The translations under genes and the position numbers were made by a program. The notes under the pieces were generated by a model that was not told the DNA's origin, made no database searches, and saw only the letters and a list, made by a program, of their open reading frames with translations. Shown here in pieces: positions 26,338 to 35,816 of a stretch of DNA of 64,000 nt. This stretch comes from Clostridium frigoris (lineage in GTDB: Bacteria > Bacillota > Clostridia > Clostridiales > Clostridiaceae), in contig NZ_JAHLDV010000005.1 of assembly GCF_018861865.1 (NCBI RefSeq), forward strand, positions 62,001-126,000. Reading direction: 5' to 3'. The stretch's first letter is position 1. Every line of letters starts with the position of its first letter.

Positions 26338-27579
26338 CTAGTTGAATACTTTACTGTAATTATCATTATTAAGCATCTGCTGCGCAGTACTTCCATTCGT
26401 ACTAAAGTATATATCTGCTGAACCTATGTTTATAGATATGTTACCTGTAATCTTTTCACCAACTTCACTACTCGAATTGAAAAGCCCATTAAACTGATCT
26501 TTTTGAAATGTTGAACTAAACTTGAAATCTTTTTTATCTACTGCATATTCCTCAAAGCCCTTTGCATATTGTTCATAATATCTTCCGCTGACACCTTTCT
26601 TATCTAAAGAAGTTATGTCTACAAATCTTTCTCCTATTTTTATAAATTTAGCATCCTTTTCTATTAAAATATCCGTCTTGTATTTTCCTATATATTTTTC
26701 TGGATTTGTTAATTTACTATAATCTTGTTCTACATTTTTTTCTACTTTCTTACCTGTTAAATCAGGTTTACTAACCTTAGTAGAATTAACATCTGTCATC
26801 TTTGCTAGTAACTCAAAGGTTAATTTGTGCTCTACGCCTTTTGCATCTTTACCAGAAATCACTCCAGTACCAAGAACGGTTTGAATTAATCCCTCCTTAG
26901 TTGTTACCATATTTCCCTTAACTTCTTTTACAAAAATATCACTTATTATTTTAGGCATATTACTTTCAGTATTAGTTATACTTTCAAATCCTTTTTTAGA
27001 TGTAAGTGAAGCAACTGCATTAACAATAGCCGGTATTTGAGCTTCACTTAAAGAACCAGACAAAGTCTTACTTCCATCTGAATTTTGCGTAACTACAACT
27101 GCATCTTTTAAATTACCGACAACAGCATCTGCAATTTTCTCCATGTCAGTTGCTCCCTCTTCTTTAAAAGGATTTTGTGAAGTTGTAATTTTATGGGGAG
27201 TTGTAAATTCAGTTATAACATATGACTTTTTCGAAGTATCTTTGGATATATAACCATTTATATCAGAGTAAGTATAACCCTGTGTTTTTTTAAAACCATC
27301 TAGTCCTGTTGTTACAGTTTCTTTAGCTCCCTTTGATACATCAACCTTATCAAGAGAATCCTCAGAATAAACTACAGTTCCATTGTCTTTTAAGACAATA
27401 GACATATCTGCAGTATAACTTGTTAGCTTTGTTGTAGCACTTTCTGCGGTATATTTAACGGAGTCCTTAAGTTGATCATATCCACTTTTAGTTAATACTT
27501 GTGCCATAGCAGTAGTTGCAAACATTACACTGCCTAGAGCAAAACTTACAATTGTTGCTGTCTTCTTATTTAACTTCAT
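26338..27579 (-). CDS. Secreted protein of unknown function upstream of ABC module
   Basis: A 413-aa exported protein. I start it at the ATG after AGAGGAGATT, 14 codons inside the longest frame, because the protein then opens with a canonical signal peptide (KLNKKTATIVSFALGSV ending near TTAMA, cleaved before Gln). The mature part has no cysteine and no recognised enzyme motif; repeated segments on GYTYSDINGY and YEQYAKGFEEYAVD look like beta-rich surface modules. It lies upstream of the ABC/two-component genes, and a weak hairpin lies at 26271-26312 in the gap. It may be a sensor ligand trap or substrate-binding factor for them; that is only inferred. Confidence 0.75.
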   Translation of the reverse strand: MKLNKKTATIVSFALGSVMFATTAMAQVLTKSGYDQLKDSVKYTAESATTKLTSYTADMSIVLKDNGTVVYSEDSLDKVDVSKGAKETVTTGLDGFKKTQGYTYSDINGYISKDTSKKSYVITEFTTPHKITTSQNPFKEEGATDMEKIADAVVGNLKDAVVVTQNSDGSKTLSGSLSEAQIPAIVNAVASLTSKKGFESITNTESNMPKIISDIFVKEVKGNMVTTKEGLIQTVLGTGVISGKDAKGVEHKLTFELLAKMTDVNSTKVSKPDLTGKKVEKNVEQDYSKLTNPEKYIGKYKTDILIEKDAKFIKIGERFVDITSLDKKGVSGRYYEQYAKGFEEYAVDKKDFKFSSTFQKDQFNGLFNSSSEVGEKITGNISINIGSADIYFSTNGSTAQQMLNNDNYSKVFN

Positions 27580-27741
27580 TTTATTTAATCTCCTCTTTGC
27601 TATAAATTTGCTTTTTAACATGAAAGTCTTTCATAGTTTTATTTTAAGGTACATGTCTCTACTTTCTATAAACAAATTATAAACAAAGTATAAACTCCAT
27701 TCATTCATGTATAATGCATGATATATGAAATATTTTTTTAA

Positions 27742-28551
27742 TTAGTTTTTACCCATTTTAATTGCCTTCTCAGTGCAGCTCTCCATAGCTGAAATTACAG
27801 ATCCCCTAAAATTATTTTTTTCAAGGGTGTATACTGCCGCTATAGTAGTTCCCCCCGGTGAGCACACGTCATCTTTAAGTTTTCCTGGATGTTCTCCAGT
27901 TTCAATCACCATTTTGGCCGCCCCTAGCACTGCCTGTGCTGCCATTTTATACGCTTTGCCTCTTGGCATTCCTTGGAGCACTGCACCATCACCTAAAGCT
28001 TCAATAAGCATATATACATAAGCCGGGGATGACCCACTAACAGACGGAACCACATCAATAAGCTTTTCATCTAATATTTCTACCTTCCCAAAACTTTCAA
28101 ATATTTTTAATACATCTTGCAATTCATTTGGAGTTATATTTGTATTTGAGCAAAGTGCACTCATTCCCTCCCCTACAAGTGCTGGAGTATTTGGCATAGT
28201 TCTTATAATTTTTGCTTTCTCCCCTAATAAATTGCTCATACGCTCTAATGTTATTCCAGCGGCTATAGTTACTATAACCACATCCTTCTTTAAATATGGT
28301 TTTATTTCATCAATTACTTCAAAATATTTATAAGGTTTTACAGCAAGTATTACTATATCAGAAAACTTTGCAACTTCCTTATTATCCTTTGTTACTTTAA
28401 TATTGTGTTCTTCTTGTACCTTAATTAAATTATTATCTGATGGATTACTTGCTATTACATTTTCACTATAAACTAAATTTGATTTAACTATCCCACTTAT
28501 CATAGCCCTTGCCATATTGCCACAACCTATAAATCCTATTGTTTTATTCAT
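27742..28551 (-). CDS. proC: Pyrroline-5-carboxylate reductase
   Basis: A 269-aa enzyme that reduces 1-pyrroline-5-carboxylate to L-proline with NADPH, the last step of proline synthesis. The N-terminal dinucleotide motif is TIGFIGCGNMARAMISG; then come VILAVKPYKY, RTMPNTPALVGEGM and the C-terminal substrate/dimer motif DDVCSPGGTTIAAVYTLE. Length matches the family. It starts after TTGGAGGAG and stands alone on the minus strand. Confidence 0.97.
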   Translation of the reverse strand: MNKTIGFIGCGNMARAMISGIVKSNLVYSENVIASNPSDNNLIKVQEEHNIKVTKDNKEVAKFSDIVILAVKPYKYFEVIDEIKPYLKKDVVIVTIAAGITLERMSNLLGEKAKIIRTMPNTPALVGEGMSALCSNTNITPNELQDVLKIFESFGKVEILDEKLIDVVPSVSGSSPAYVYMLIEALGDGAVLQGMPRGKAYKMAAQAVLGAAKMVIETGEHPGKLKDDVCSPGGTTIAAVYTLEKNNFRGSVISAMESCTEKAIKMGKN

Positions 28552-28780
28552 ATCATTAACTCCTCCAATGTAAATTTACTTAATAACACTAATTATATCA
28601 TTAATTATCTCCTGTGGTGCTACAATCAGCTCCTTAGTCGTTAGACGTCGCATTCAAATTAATAACATTTTTTAGTATAAACAATAAAAATATGGTTATA
28701 TTAATATTGGGATTTAATATTAAGAGGCAATGGTTTAATAATAATTTTGTACTCTTAAATAACACAAGGAGGATCTTAAT

Positions 28781-28927
28781 ATGTCACATAAAGACAACAA
28801 AAATAGCAAAGACAATAAAAAAGCTGGTCAAAAAACAAAAAAAGAATTAGAAAAAATGAGAATGGAAACTGCCAATGAAATAGGTGTTTCTAAAGAGTCT
28901 AAAAAATTAGGAAAAGAGACAAAATAA
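28781..28927 (+). CDS. Short SASP-like basic peptide
   Basis: A 48-aa, lysine-rich protein with an ideal AAGGAGGATC ribosome site and its own terminator. The segment ELEKMRMETANEIGVSK at about 22-38 resembles the first half of alpha/beta-type small acid-soluble spore proteins (typically LxxxKxExAxEIGV), including the site cut by the germination protease. The second, DNA-binding half of an SASP is absent. It could be a mini-SASP, a truncated copy or an unrelated spore peptide. Confidence 0.6.
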   Translation: MSHKDNKNSKDNKKAGQKTKKELEKMRMETANEIGVSKESKKLGKETK

Positions 28928-28944
28928 TTTTTGTATATACTAAA

Positions 28945-28980
28945 GCAAAAGGAAGATGCCCTATGACACCTTCCTTTTGC
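28945..28980. terminator. Bidirectional terminator between SASP-like gene and degV
   Basis: An 11-bp perfect stem GCAAAAGGAAG with its complement (28945-28955 and 28970-28980), a 14-nt loop, then TTTATT. It lies between two convergent genes. Confidence 0.8.
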
Positions 28981-29056
28981 TTTATTCTAATGATATTATG
29001 TTAATATATGATGTGTTATTATAATTGCGATTTATTACTATTAAAATATTCAATCT

Positions 29057-29938
29057 TTATCTTTCTTTTGCTATGAAAAATATTCCTAACATCTCTGGTC
29101 CTACATGTGACCCTACTGCCGTCCCAACATAATTCAAAATAACGTCCTTAACATTTCCATTTTCTCTAAGTAATATTTCTAAAGCCAATGCATCTTCTAG
29201 GCAGTCCCCATGACTTATTGCAATAACTTGCTTTATGCTTGGATCTGACTTTTCCTTAAACTTTTGTACTAGTGTACTCATTGCTTTTTTTCTTCCTCTA
29301 CACTTAGAGAATGGTATAAGCCTACCTTCGTTGTCCACAAATAAAACAGGTTTTATATTTAGTAATGTACCAACAGCTGCTGCAGAACTAGATATTCTCC
29401 CACCTCTTTTTAAATGGTTTAAATCATTAACCGTAAACCAATGATTAATTCTCAGTTTATTCTCCTCAAGCCATTTAACTATCTCTCCTGTAGATTTTCC
29501 ACTCTTCAACATTTCATATGCATAATATGTTAAAAGTCCCTGTCCAAGGCTTGCGCATTTACTATCTACTATTCTTATATCAGCATCAGTAAACTCTTCA
29601 AGTATAGTTTCTCTTGCTATATTTGCGCTATTAATAGTTCCAGTTAATGCAGAAGACAATGCAATATATATTATAGACTTTTTCAGTAAAACATACTTTT
29701 TAAATACATCTAAATATATTTGGCTATTAATTTGTGAGGTGGTAGGCGTTTCTCCCTGCCTTAAAGCAGCATAAAAATCTTTGCGAGTAAACTTTTCTCC
29801 AAAATCGTCTTCTATTGCTTGCCCTTTAAAGTTACAAATCAACCCTAATGGCACTATATTATCTTGTTTAATATATTCTAAAGGTAAATCGCATCCTGAA
29901 TCTATTACTAGAATTATTTCACTATGTGTTTTACTCAT
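29057..29938 (-). CDS. DegV-family fatty-acid-binding protein
   Basis: A 293-aa DegV/FakB-type protein. The N-terminal part has VIDSGCDLPLEYI and PLGLIC, followed by PTTSQINSQIYLDVF (about 60-75), IIYIALSSALTGTINSANIA and RIVDSKCASLGQGLL; the C-terminal domain includes NHLKRGGRIS. FakB proteins hold a free fatty acid while FakA phosphorylates it for phospholipid synthesis. It lies next to the fatty-acid synthesis cluster on the same strand, which fits such a role, although DegV proteins are numerous in clostridia. No FakA gene is in the window. Confidence 0.9.
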   Translation of the reverse strand: MSKTHSEIILVIDSGCDLPLEYIKQDNIVPLGLICNFKGQAIEDDFGEKFTRKDFYAALRQGETPTTSQINSQIYLDVFKKYVLLKKSIIYIALSSALTGTINSANIARETILEEFTDADIRIVDSKCASLGQGLLTYYAYEMLKSGKSTGEIVKWLEENKLRINHWFTVNDLNHLKRGGRISSSAAAVGTLLNIKPVLFVDNEGRLIPFSKCRGRKKAMSTLVQKFKEKSDPSIKQVIAISHGDCLEDALALEILLRENGNVKDVILNYVGTAVGSHVGPEMLGIFFIAKER

Positions 29939-30071
29939 AACTTAAATCCCCTTTGCCATTCTTTAAATATTATTTTTACCTTTTATTCTATATAATTTAT
30001 ATATACACCTATATACAAAAAAAGAAAAGCAAATATACTTTTCCGAGCTTCATTGAATTGAAAATCACTAA

Positions 30072-31022
30072 TTATTCTACTACCATACCTATTTTTCTAA
30101 ACTTATAATATCTTTTTGTAAGTAGGGATTTTATTGGTTCACGTTTTAATCTAACAATTGCTTCCTCTAAATTACGTTTAATACTAATTGACATCTCATC
30201 TACATTAGTATGTGCTCCACCTAAAGGTTCTTTTATAATTCTATCTATTACTTCGTAATTTATTAAATCCTGAGCTGTTATTTTCATGGCACTCGCCGCT
30301 TCACTAGCAAGACTTGCATCTTTATATAATATACTAGCAAAACCTTCTGGTGATAAAATAGAATAAATTGCATGCTCAAGCATCCAAACTTCATCTGCTA
30401 CTGCCATAGCTAAAGCTCCACCACTTCCACCTTCACCAATTACTATTGAAATTATTGGTGTTTTTAAAGTTGACATATACATAAGATTTCTAGCTATTGC
30501 TTCCCCTTGACCTCTTTCTTCTGCACCCAATCCACAATATGCTCCCGGAGTATCAACAAGACAAATAACAGGTCTTTTAAATTTTTCTGCCTGTTTCATA
30601 AGTCTTAAGGCTTTTCTATAACCTTCAGGACTCGGCATACCAAAATTTCTCTTTATGTTTTCCTTTGTGTTATTTCCCTTTTGCTGTGCTATAACAGTTA
30701 CAGGTATACCATTAAACTCTGCGATTCCACCCACAATTGCAGCATCGTCTCCATAATATCTATCGCCATGTAACTCAATAAATGACTCAAAAATTCTATT
30801 TATATAATCAAGAGCAGTCGGACGTTCCACTAGCCTTGCAATACTTACTTTATCCCAAGCAGTTAAATTTTTATAGGCTTCCTTTTGCATATTGTAGAGC
30901 TTTATTTCCATCTGTCTTATCTCTTTATCTAAATCCATATTTTGATCTTTTGCTAAGTTTTTTAGCTCATCTATTTTACTTTTAAGTTCATACATGTGCT
31001 TTTCAAAAGGTAAAGTTACCAT
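30072..31022 (-). CDS. accA: Acetyl-CoA carboxylase carboxyltransferase subunit alpha
   Basis: A 316-aa subunit that with AccD transfers CO2 from carboxybiotin to acetyl-CoA to give malonyl-CoA. Recognisable segments are RPTALDYINRIFE, ELHGDRYYGDDAAIVGGIA, TPGAYCGLGAEERGQGEAIARN and IIGEGGSGGALA-type glycine runs (here VIGEGGSGGALAMAVAD). It is the last gene of the fab/acc cluster, 44 bp after accD. The start has an AAGGAGTG site. Confidence 0.97.
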   Translation of the reverse strand: MVTLPFEKHMYELKSKIDELKNLAKDQNMDLDKEIRQMEIKLYNMQKEAYKNLTAWDKVSIARLVERPTALDYINRIFESFIELHGDRYYGDDAAIVGGIAEFNGIPVTVIAQQKGNNTKENIKRNFGMPSPEGYRKALRLMKQAEKFKRPVICLVDTPGAYCGLGAEERGQGEAIARNLMYMSTLKTPIISIVIGEGGSGGALAMAVADEVWMLEHAIYSILSPEGFASILYKDASLASEAASAMKITAQDLINYEVIDRIIKEPLGGAHTNVDEMSISIKRNLEEAIVRLKREPIKSLLTKRYYKFRKIGMVVE

Positions 31023-31065
31023 AAATTTTCACTCCTTATGTATTACTTTTGTCTTTCTTTCGGTG

Positions 31066-31926
31066 CTACAAATGAACTTTCAATATCTGTGCTAAAGTAT
31101 CCTTCATATCTTTTCTATCCACTATCTTGTCTATAAAACCCTTCTTAAGCAAAAATTCGGCCCTTTGAAACCCTTCAGGCAATTTCTGATTTAATGTCTG
31201 CTCTATTACTCTTTTACCTGCGAAACCTATTAACGCGTTAGGTTCTGCGATAATTATATCTCCAAGAGTTGCAAAACTTGCTGTAACTCCACCTGTAGTT
31301 GGGTCTGTAAGCACAGTTATATAAAGGTTACCACTATCATTATGTCTTGCAATCGCTGCGCTAGTTTTAGCCATTTGCATTAGAGAAAATATCCCCTCCT
31401 GCATCCTAGCTCCCCCTGAGGCTGTAAATATAATAATTGGTTTTTTGCTCTCTGTTGCTTTTTCAATGACCCTCGTAATTTTTTCTCCAACAACAGACCC
31501 CATGCTTCCCATCATAAACTTACTATCCATCACCGCAATTAACGTATCCTGTCCATTTATCTTTCCTTCTCCAGTAATTACTGCTTCATTTAATAATGTC
31601 TTATCGCGCAATTTTTGAAGTTTCTCAGTATATCCCTTAAAATCTATAGGGTTACCTGAGATCATAAATTCATCGTATTCTTTAAAAGTACCTTTATCTA
31701 TTGTATAATCTATTCTTTCGCGACACCCAATTCTGAAATGGGTTCTACAATTATCACAGGTCATTATGCTACTCTCCAAATCCTTTTTATAAAGGATTTT
31801 ACCACAGGTTTCACATTTAACCCACATTCCTGAAGGGATATTAGGTTTTTTCTCACCATATTCATTTTCTAAATTTTTAACCTCAATATATTTACTCTTT
31901 TTAAATATACGTTTAAACTCAAACAT
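31066..31926 (-). CDS. accD: Acetyl-CoA carboxylase carboxyltransferase subunit beta
   Basis: A 286-aa crotonase-fold subunit. An N-terminal zinc ribbon is visible ([17 protein letters not shown], then MTCDNC: CxxC...CxxC), then [17 protein letters not shown] and the [17 protein letters not shown] active-site region, and [29 protein letters not shown] chose the ATG ten codons inside the longest frame, where [10 protein letters not shown] follows an AAAGGGG site. It partners AccA. Confidence 0.97.
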   Translation of the reverse strand: MFEFKRIFKKSKYIEVKNLENEYGEKKPNIPSGMWVKCETCGKILYKKDLESSIMTCDNCRTHFRIGCRERIDYTIDKGTFKEYDEFMISGNPIDFKGYTEKLQKLRDKTLLNEAVITGEGKINGQDTLIAVMDSKFMMGSMGSVVGEKITRVIEKATESKKPIIIFTASGGARMQEGIFSLMQMAKTSAAIARHNDSGNLYITVLTDPTTGGVTASFATLGDIIIAEPNALIGFAGKRVIEQTLNQKLPEGFQRAEFLLKKGFIDKIVDRKDMKDTLAQILKVHL

Positions 31927-32040
31927 ATAACTACCCCTTTCTAAAACCATACCCACTTCAATTTATAGCATCTATAATAAATACTACTCTCATAGTATAA
32001 AACTTTTAAGTAATAAATTCCAGTATACATTTAGCTACTT

Positions 32041-33387
32041 TTAAATATTTTTAAATTCTTTACCAATAAATCCAGTATCGAATTTGCCTTTTATAAAATC
32101 TTTATTATTTACTATCTTAAATTGGAAGTCTATATTAGTATCTACTCCTTCTATTATAAATTCACCAAGTGCCCTTCTCATTTTGCATATTGCTTCATCT
32201 CTATCTTTTCCGTGCACAATGAGCTTTCCTATCATAGAGTCATAAGTCGGTGGAATTTTATATCCTTGATACGCTGCGCTGTCTACTCTTATTCCATATC
32301 CACCAGGAATATGAAGTGATTTAATGACCCCTGGACAAGGCATAAAATTCTTAGCAGGATTTTCTGCATTTATTCTACATTCAATAGCATGACCCTTAAT
32401 ATTTATCTCTTCTTGTTTGTATGGAAGTACTTGACCTGCCGCTATTCTTATTTGGGCTTTAACCAAATCTATCCCAGTAATCATTTCTGTTATTGGGTGC
32501 TCCACTTGTATACGCGTATTCATCTCCATGAAATAGTATTTACCATACTTATCAAGTAAGAATTCTATAGTTCCCGCATTTTTATAATTAATAGATTTAG
32601 CTGCTTTAATCGCAACCTCTCCCATCTGTTTCCTAAGTTCTTCTTTCATTCCAGCTCCAGGCGCCTCTTCTATTACCTTTTGATTTCTTCTTTGAATAGA
32701 ACAATCTCGCTCATTAAGATGAACCACATTTCCATGCTCATCTGCAAGTATTTGAAACTCTATATGCCTTGGTTCTTCTATGAATTTTTCCATATACATT
32801 GTTCCATCACCAAATGCAGTTTCCGCCTCTACTTTTGCAGTATTAAATGCGCTTGCGAGATCCTCTACTTTGCTAACAACTCTTATACCACGTCCCCCGC
32901 CTCCTGCTGAAGCCTTTATCATTACAGGGTATCCTATTTTCTCAGCTGATTCTAAAGCATCCGTTTCAGAAGCAATTTCTCCATCTGACCCAGGAACAAC
33001 AGGTACACCAGCTTTTATCATAATTTCTCTTGCCTTTAACTTATTACCCATGTTATCAATATTTTGTGAATTAGGGCCTATATATTTTATATTACATTCC
33101 TCACACATTTGTGCAAACTTACTATTTTCAGATAAGAATCCATAACCTGGATGAATAGCTTCTGCACCTGTAAGAACTGTAGCACTTAATATATTTTGCA
33201 TATTTAAATAACTATCCTTAGATTTAGCAGGTCCAATACATATAGCCTCATCTGCCATTTGAGTATGAAGAGCTTCCTTATCAACCTCGGAATATACTGC
33301 CACAGTTTGGATACCCATTTCATTACATGCCCGAATTATTCTTACCGCTATCTCGCCTCTATTGGCAATTAATATCTTCTTAAACAT
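32041..33387 (-). CDS. accC: Biotin carboxylase subunit of acetyl-CoA carboxylase
   Basis: A 448-aa ATP-grasp enzyme that carboxylates biotin on AccB using ATP and bicarbonate. Motifs: ILIANRGEIAVRIIRAC, HPGYGFLSEN, KASAGGGGRGIRVV (glycine-rich ATP loop), HIEFQILADEHGNV, RDCSIQRRNQKVIEEAP and FMEMNTRIQVEHPITEMITG. The start ATG six codons inside the longest frame follows GGGGAAGG, and the protein then begins MFKKILIANRG as in the family. It sits between fabZ and accD. Confidence 0.97.
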   Translation of the reverse strand: MFKKILIANRGEIAVRIIRACNEMGIQTVAVYSEVDKEALHTQMADEAICIGPAKSKDSYLNMQNILSATVLTGAEAIHPGYGFLSENSKFAQMCEECNIKYIGPNSQNIDNMGNKLKAREIMIKAGVPVVPGSDGEIASETDALESAEKIGYPVMIKASAGGGGRGIRVVSKVEDLASAFNTAKVEAETAFGDGTMYMEKFIEEPRHIEFQILADEHGNVVHLNERDCSIQRRNQKVIEEAPGAGMKEELRKQMGEVAIKAAKSINYKNAGTIEFLLDKYGKYYFMEMNTRIQVEHPITEMITGIDLVKAQIRIAAGQVLPYKQEEINIKGHAIECRINAENPAKNFMPCPGVIKSLHIPGGYGIRVDSAAYQGYKIPPTYDSMIGKLIVHGKDRDEAICKMRRALGEFIIEGVDTNIDFQFKIVNNKDFIKGKFDTGFIGKEFKNI

Positions 33388-33438
33388 ATTGTTTACCTTC
33401 CCCATACTTAAAATTATTAACTAAAGCGTTCAAACTCT

Positions 33439-33906
33439 TTAAATACCTACTGCAAACGTAATTTCAGCTTGTGCTGCCTTTACTCCATTTACTGTTGCTA
33501 TTCCAAGCCCTATTCCAACAGGCCCCTTCATCTTAATTATCTCTACCTCAAGCTTAAGTACATCTCCAGGAACAACTTTCCTCTTGAATTTTGCTTTGTT
33601 AATACCACCAAAATAAGCTATTTTACCTTTATATTCTTCCATACTTAAAAGCGCTACCGCCCCAACTTGCGCAAGAGCCTCAATAATAATCACTCCTGGA
33701 AGTATTGGTTCCTCAGGGAAGTGTCCTTGAAAAAAGTACTCATTCATAGTAATATTCTTATACCCAACTGCTCTTTTCCCTGGTTCTAATCCCTCTACTT
33801 TATCCACAAATAAAAATGGGTATCTATGGGGAATAATTTGTTGAATTTGTTTTACATCTAAAGTAATTCCTTTTATAGCTTCTGTATTTTCTTTTATATT
33901 TTCCAT
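33439..33906 (-). CDS. fabZ: 3-hydroxyacyl-ACP dehydratase
   Basis: A 155-aa hot-dog-fold dehydratase that removes water from 3-hydroxyacyl-ACP in each elongation round. The catalytic His is in [14 protein letters not shown] and the catalytic Glu in [16 protein letters not shown]. About 20 extra residues precede the core. I start at the ATG with a GGTGGAGGG site. No fabA gene is present, so unsaturated fatty acids would need another route. Confidence 0.96.
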   Translation of the reverse strand: MENIKENTEAIKGITLDVKQIQQIIPHRYPFLFVDKVEGLEPGKRAVGYKNITMNEYFFQGHFPEEPILPGVIIIEALAQVGAVALLSMEEYKGKIAYFGGINKAKFKRKVVPGDVLKLEVEIIKMKGPVGIGLGIATVNGVKAAQAEITFAVGI

Positions 33907-33976
33907 GTTAATCCCTCCACCTCGCACGTTATTAAATCACTAAATAAATTTAAATTTTAGGTTACCTTTTTATGCA

Positions 33977-34486
33977 CTAGTTCTTAGTTATTTTAAATAA
34001 TGGTTGACCGTACTCAACCATATCTTCATTAGAAACTAATACTTCTAAAATTTCTCCATCTACTTCACTTTCAATTTCATTCATAAGTTTCATAGCTTCT
34101 AATATACAAAGTGTATCTCCTACTTTAACTTTAGAACCAACTTTAACAAAATTCTTTGATTCAGCACTTGGAGAAGTATACATAGTTCCAACAATAGGTG
34201 ATTTAACTATACATATGTTTTCATCTGGTATTGTCTTCGCTGCATTTTTAGAAACATCATTTTCTATATTTGTTGCATGTACTTCCTGCATTTCTATGTT
34301 TTTTCTAGTTAATTGATCCTGTGTAGCCGTAGCTATCTGTGTAGAACTTGCAGGAATTCTTTCTACTACCACCTGGTCTTCTTTTTTCTCCATCTTTATT
34401 CTAATACCCTCTGTCTCAATTTCAAAACAAGTGATTTGCGAATCACTAACAGTTTTTATTAATTCTTGAATGTTTTTATAATCCAT
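33977..34486 (-). CDS. accB: Biotin carboxyl carrier protein of acetyl-CoA carboxylase
   Basis: A 169-aa carrier. The C-terminal biotinyl domain (about 93-168) has the biotinylated lysine in CILEAMKLMNEIES, preceded by SPIVGTMYTSPSAESKNFVKVG. A flexible, Thr/Ala-containing linker joins it to an N-terminal helix (NIQELIKTVSDSQ). Its ATG lies 2 bp after the fabF stop codon, with the ribosome site inside fabF, so the two are translationally coupled. Confidence 0.97.
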   Translation of the reverse strand: MDYKNIQELIKTVSDSQITCFEIETEGIRIKMEKKEDQVVVERIPASSTQIATATQDQLTRKNIEMQEVHATNIENDVSKNAAKTIPDENICIVKSPIVGTMYTSPSAESKNFVKVGSKVKVGDTLCILEAMKLMNEIESEVDGEILEVLVSNEDMVEYGQPLFKITKN

Positions 34487-34488
34487 AG

Positions 34489-35730
34489 TTATCTACCATC
34501 CCATTTTTTTAATAATATAGTAGCATCATGACCACCAAATCCAAAAGAATTTGACATTGCATACTTAAGCTGCTGTTTTCTGCCTACATTTGGAACAATA
34601 TCTAAATCACAATCTTCATCTGGTACTTTATAACCTACAGTTGCTGGCACAAAACCTTCTTCTAATGCTTTTACACATACTATAGCCTCTATTGCTCCTG
34701 ATGCTCCAAGAAGATGTCCTGTCATAGACTTTGTTGAACTCATTGGTATCTTGTAAGCATATTCACCAAAAACAGATTTAACAGCTATTGTTTCAAACTT
34801 ATCATTATATGGAGTACTTGTTCCATGTGCATTAATGTAAGATACTTCTTCTGGCTTAACACCACCATCTTTAAGCGCCATTACCATTGACCTTGCAGCC
34901 CCTTCTCCATCTGGTGCTGGTGAAGTTATGTGGTATGCGTCACAAGTTGATCCATAACCATTGACCTCTGCATATATTTTAGCATTTCTCTTTTGTGCAT
35001 GCTCTAAAGATTCAAGTATAACTATACCTGCACCATCTCCCATAATAAAACCATTTCTCTCCTTATCAAAAGGAATTGATGCTCTTAAAGGGTCTTCACT
35101 TTTACTTAAAGCTGTTAATTGTGTAAAACCAGATAAAGCAAGTGGACTTATAGATGCTTCTGCTCCTCCAGCTATTATTATATCTGCTCTACCATCTTGA
35201 ATTAGATGAAAAGCATCCCCGATTGCATTTGTTCCTGTAGCGCAAGCAGTAACTACACTATAACACATACCTTTAGCACCATACTTTATTGCTATATTTC
35301 CAGCTGCCATATTACCAATTATCATAGGTATTAAGTAAGGTGTCACTCTACTTGGTCCCTTTTCTAAAAGCTTTGCATGTTCTCTCTCAATGGTACTTAT
35401 TCCACCAATACCAGAACCAACTATTACTCCTATTCTTTCACTGTCCTCGTTTTCTACATCTAGTCCGGAGTTTTCAACTGCTTCTTTCGCTGCAACCATT
35501 GCATACTGACAATACATATCCATTTTTCTAGCTTCTCTTTTATCTAGCGCTACGGTTACATCAAAGTCTTTAACCTCTGCAGCTAACTTACATTTAAAAT
35601 CCGTAACATCAAAAGATTTAATTACATCTATACCGCAAGTTCCTTTTTTTATATTATCCCAAAAAATATTTACATCATTTCCTATAGGTGTAACTGCTCC
35701 CATACCTGTTATAACGACTCTATTTTTCAT
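34489..35730 (-). CDS. fabF: 3-oxoacyl-ACP synthase II
   Basis: A 413-aa condensing enzyme for chain elongation. The active-site Cys is in SVVTACATGTNAIGDA, and the two His are in INAHGTSTPYNDKFE and STKSMTGHLLGASGA. The N-terminal VITGMGAVTPIGNDV and C-terminal SNSFGFGGHDATILLKK are typical. The ribosome site is an AAAGGAGGA. It lies between fabG and accB. Confidence 0.97.
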   Translation of the reverse strand: MKNRVVITGMGAVTPIGNDVNIFWDNIKKGTCGIDVIKSFDVTDFKCKLAAEVKDFDVTVALDKREARKMDMYCQYAMVAAKEAVENSGLDVENEDSERIGVIVGSGIGGISTIEREHAKLLEKGPSRVTPYLIPMIIGNMAAGNIAIKYGAKGMCYSVVTACATGTNAIGDAFHLIQDGRADIIIAGGAEASISPLALSGFTQLTALSKSEDPLRASIPFDKERNGFIMGDGAGIVILESLEHAQKRNAKIYAEVNGYGSTCDAYHITSPAPDGEGAARSMVMALKDGGVKPEEVSYINAHGTSTPYNDKFETIAVKSVFGEYAYKIPMSSTKSMTGHLLGASGAIEAIVCVKALEEGFVPATVGYKVPDEDCDLDIVPNVGRKQQLKYAMSNSFGFGGHDATILLKKWDGR

Positions 35731-35816
35731 AAAGTAAATCCTCCTTTAATCATCTTTAGGTGCTTAATCACCTTAGGGCGTCGCATCATATTTATATGCT
35801 GAATCACCCAAATGTG

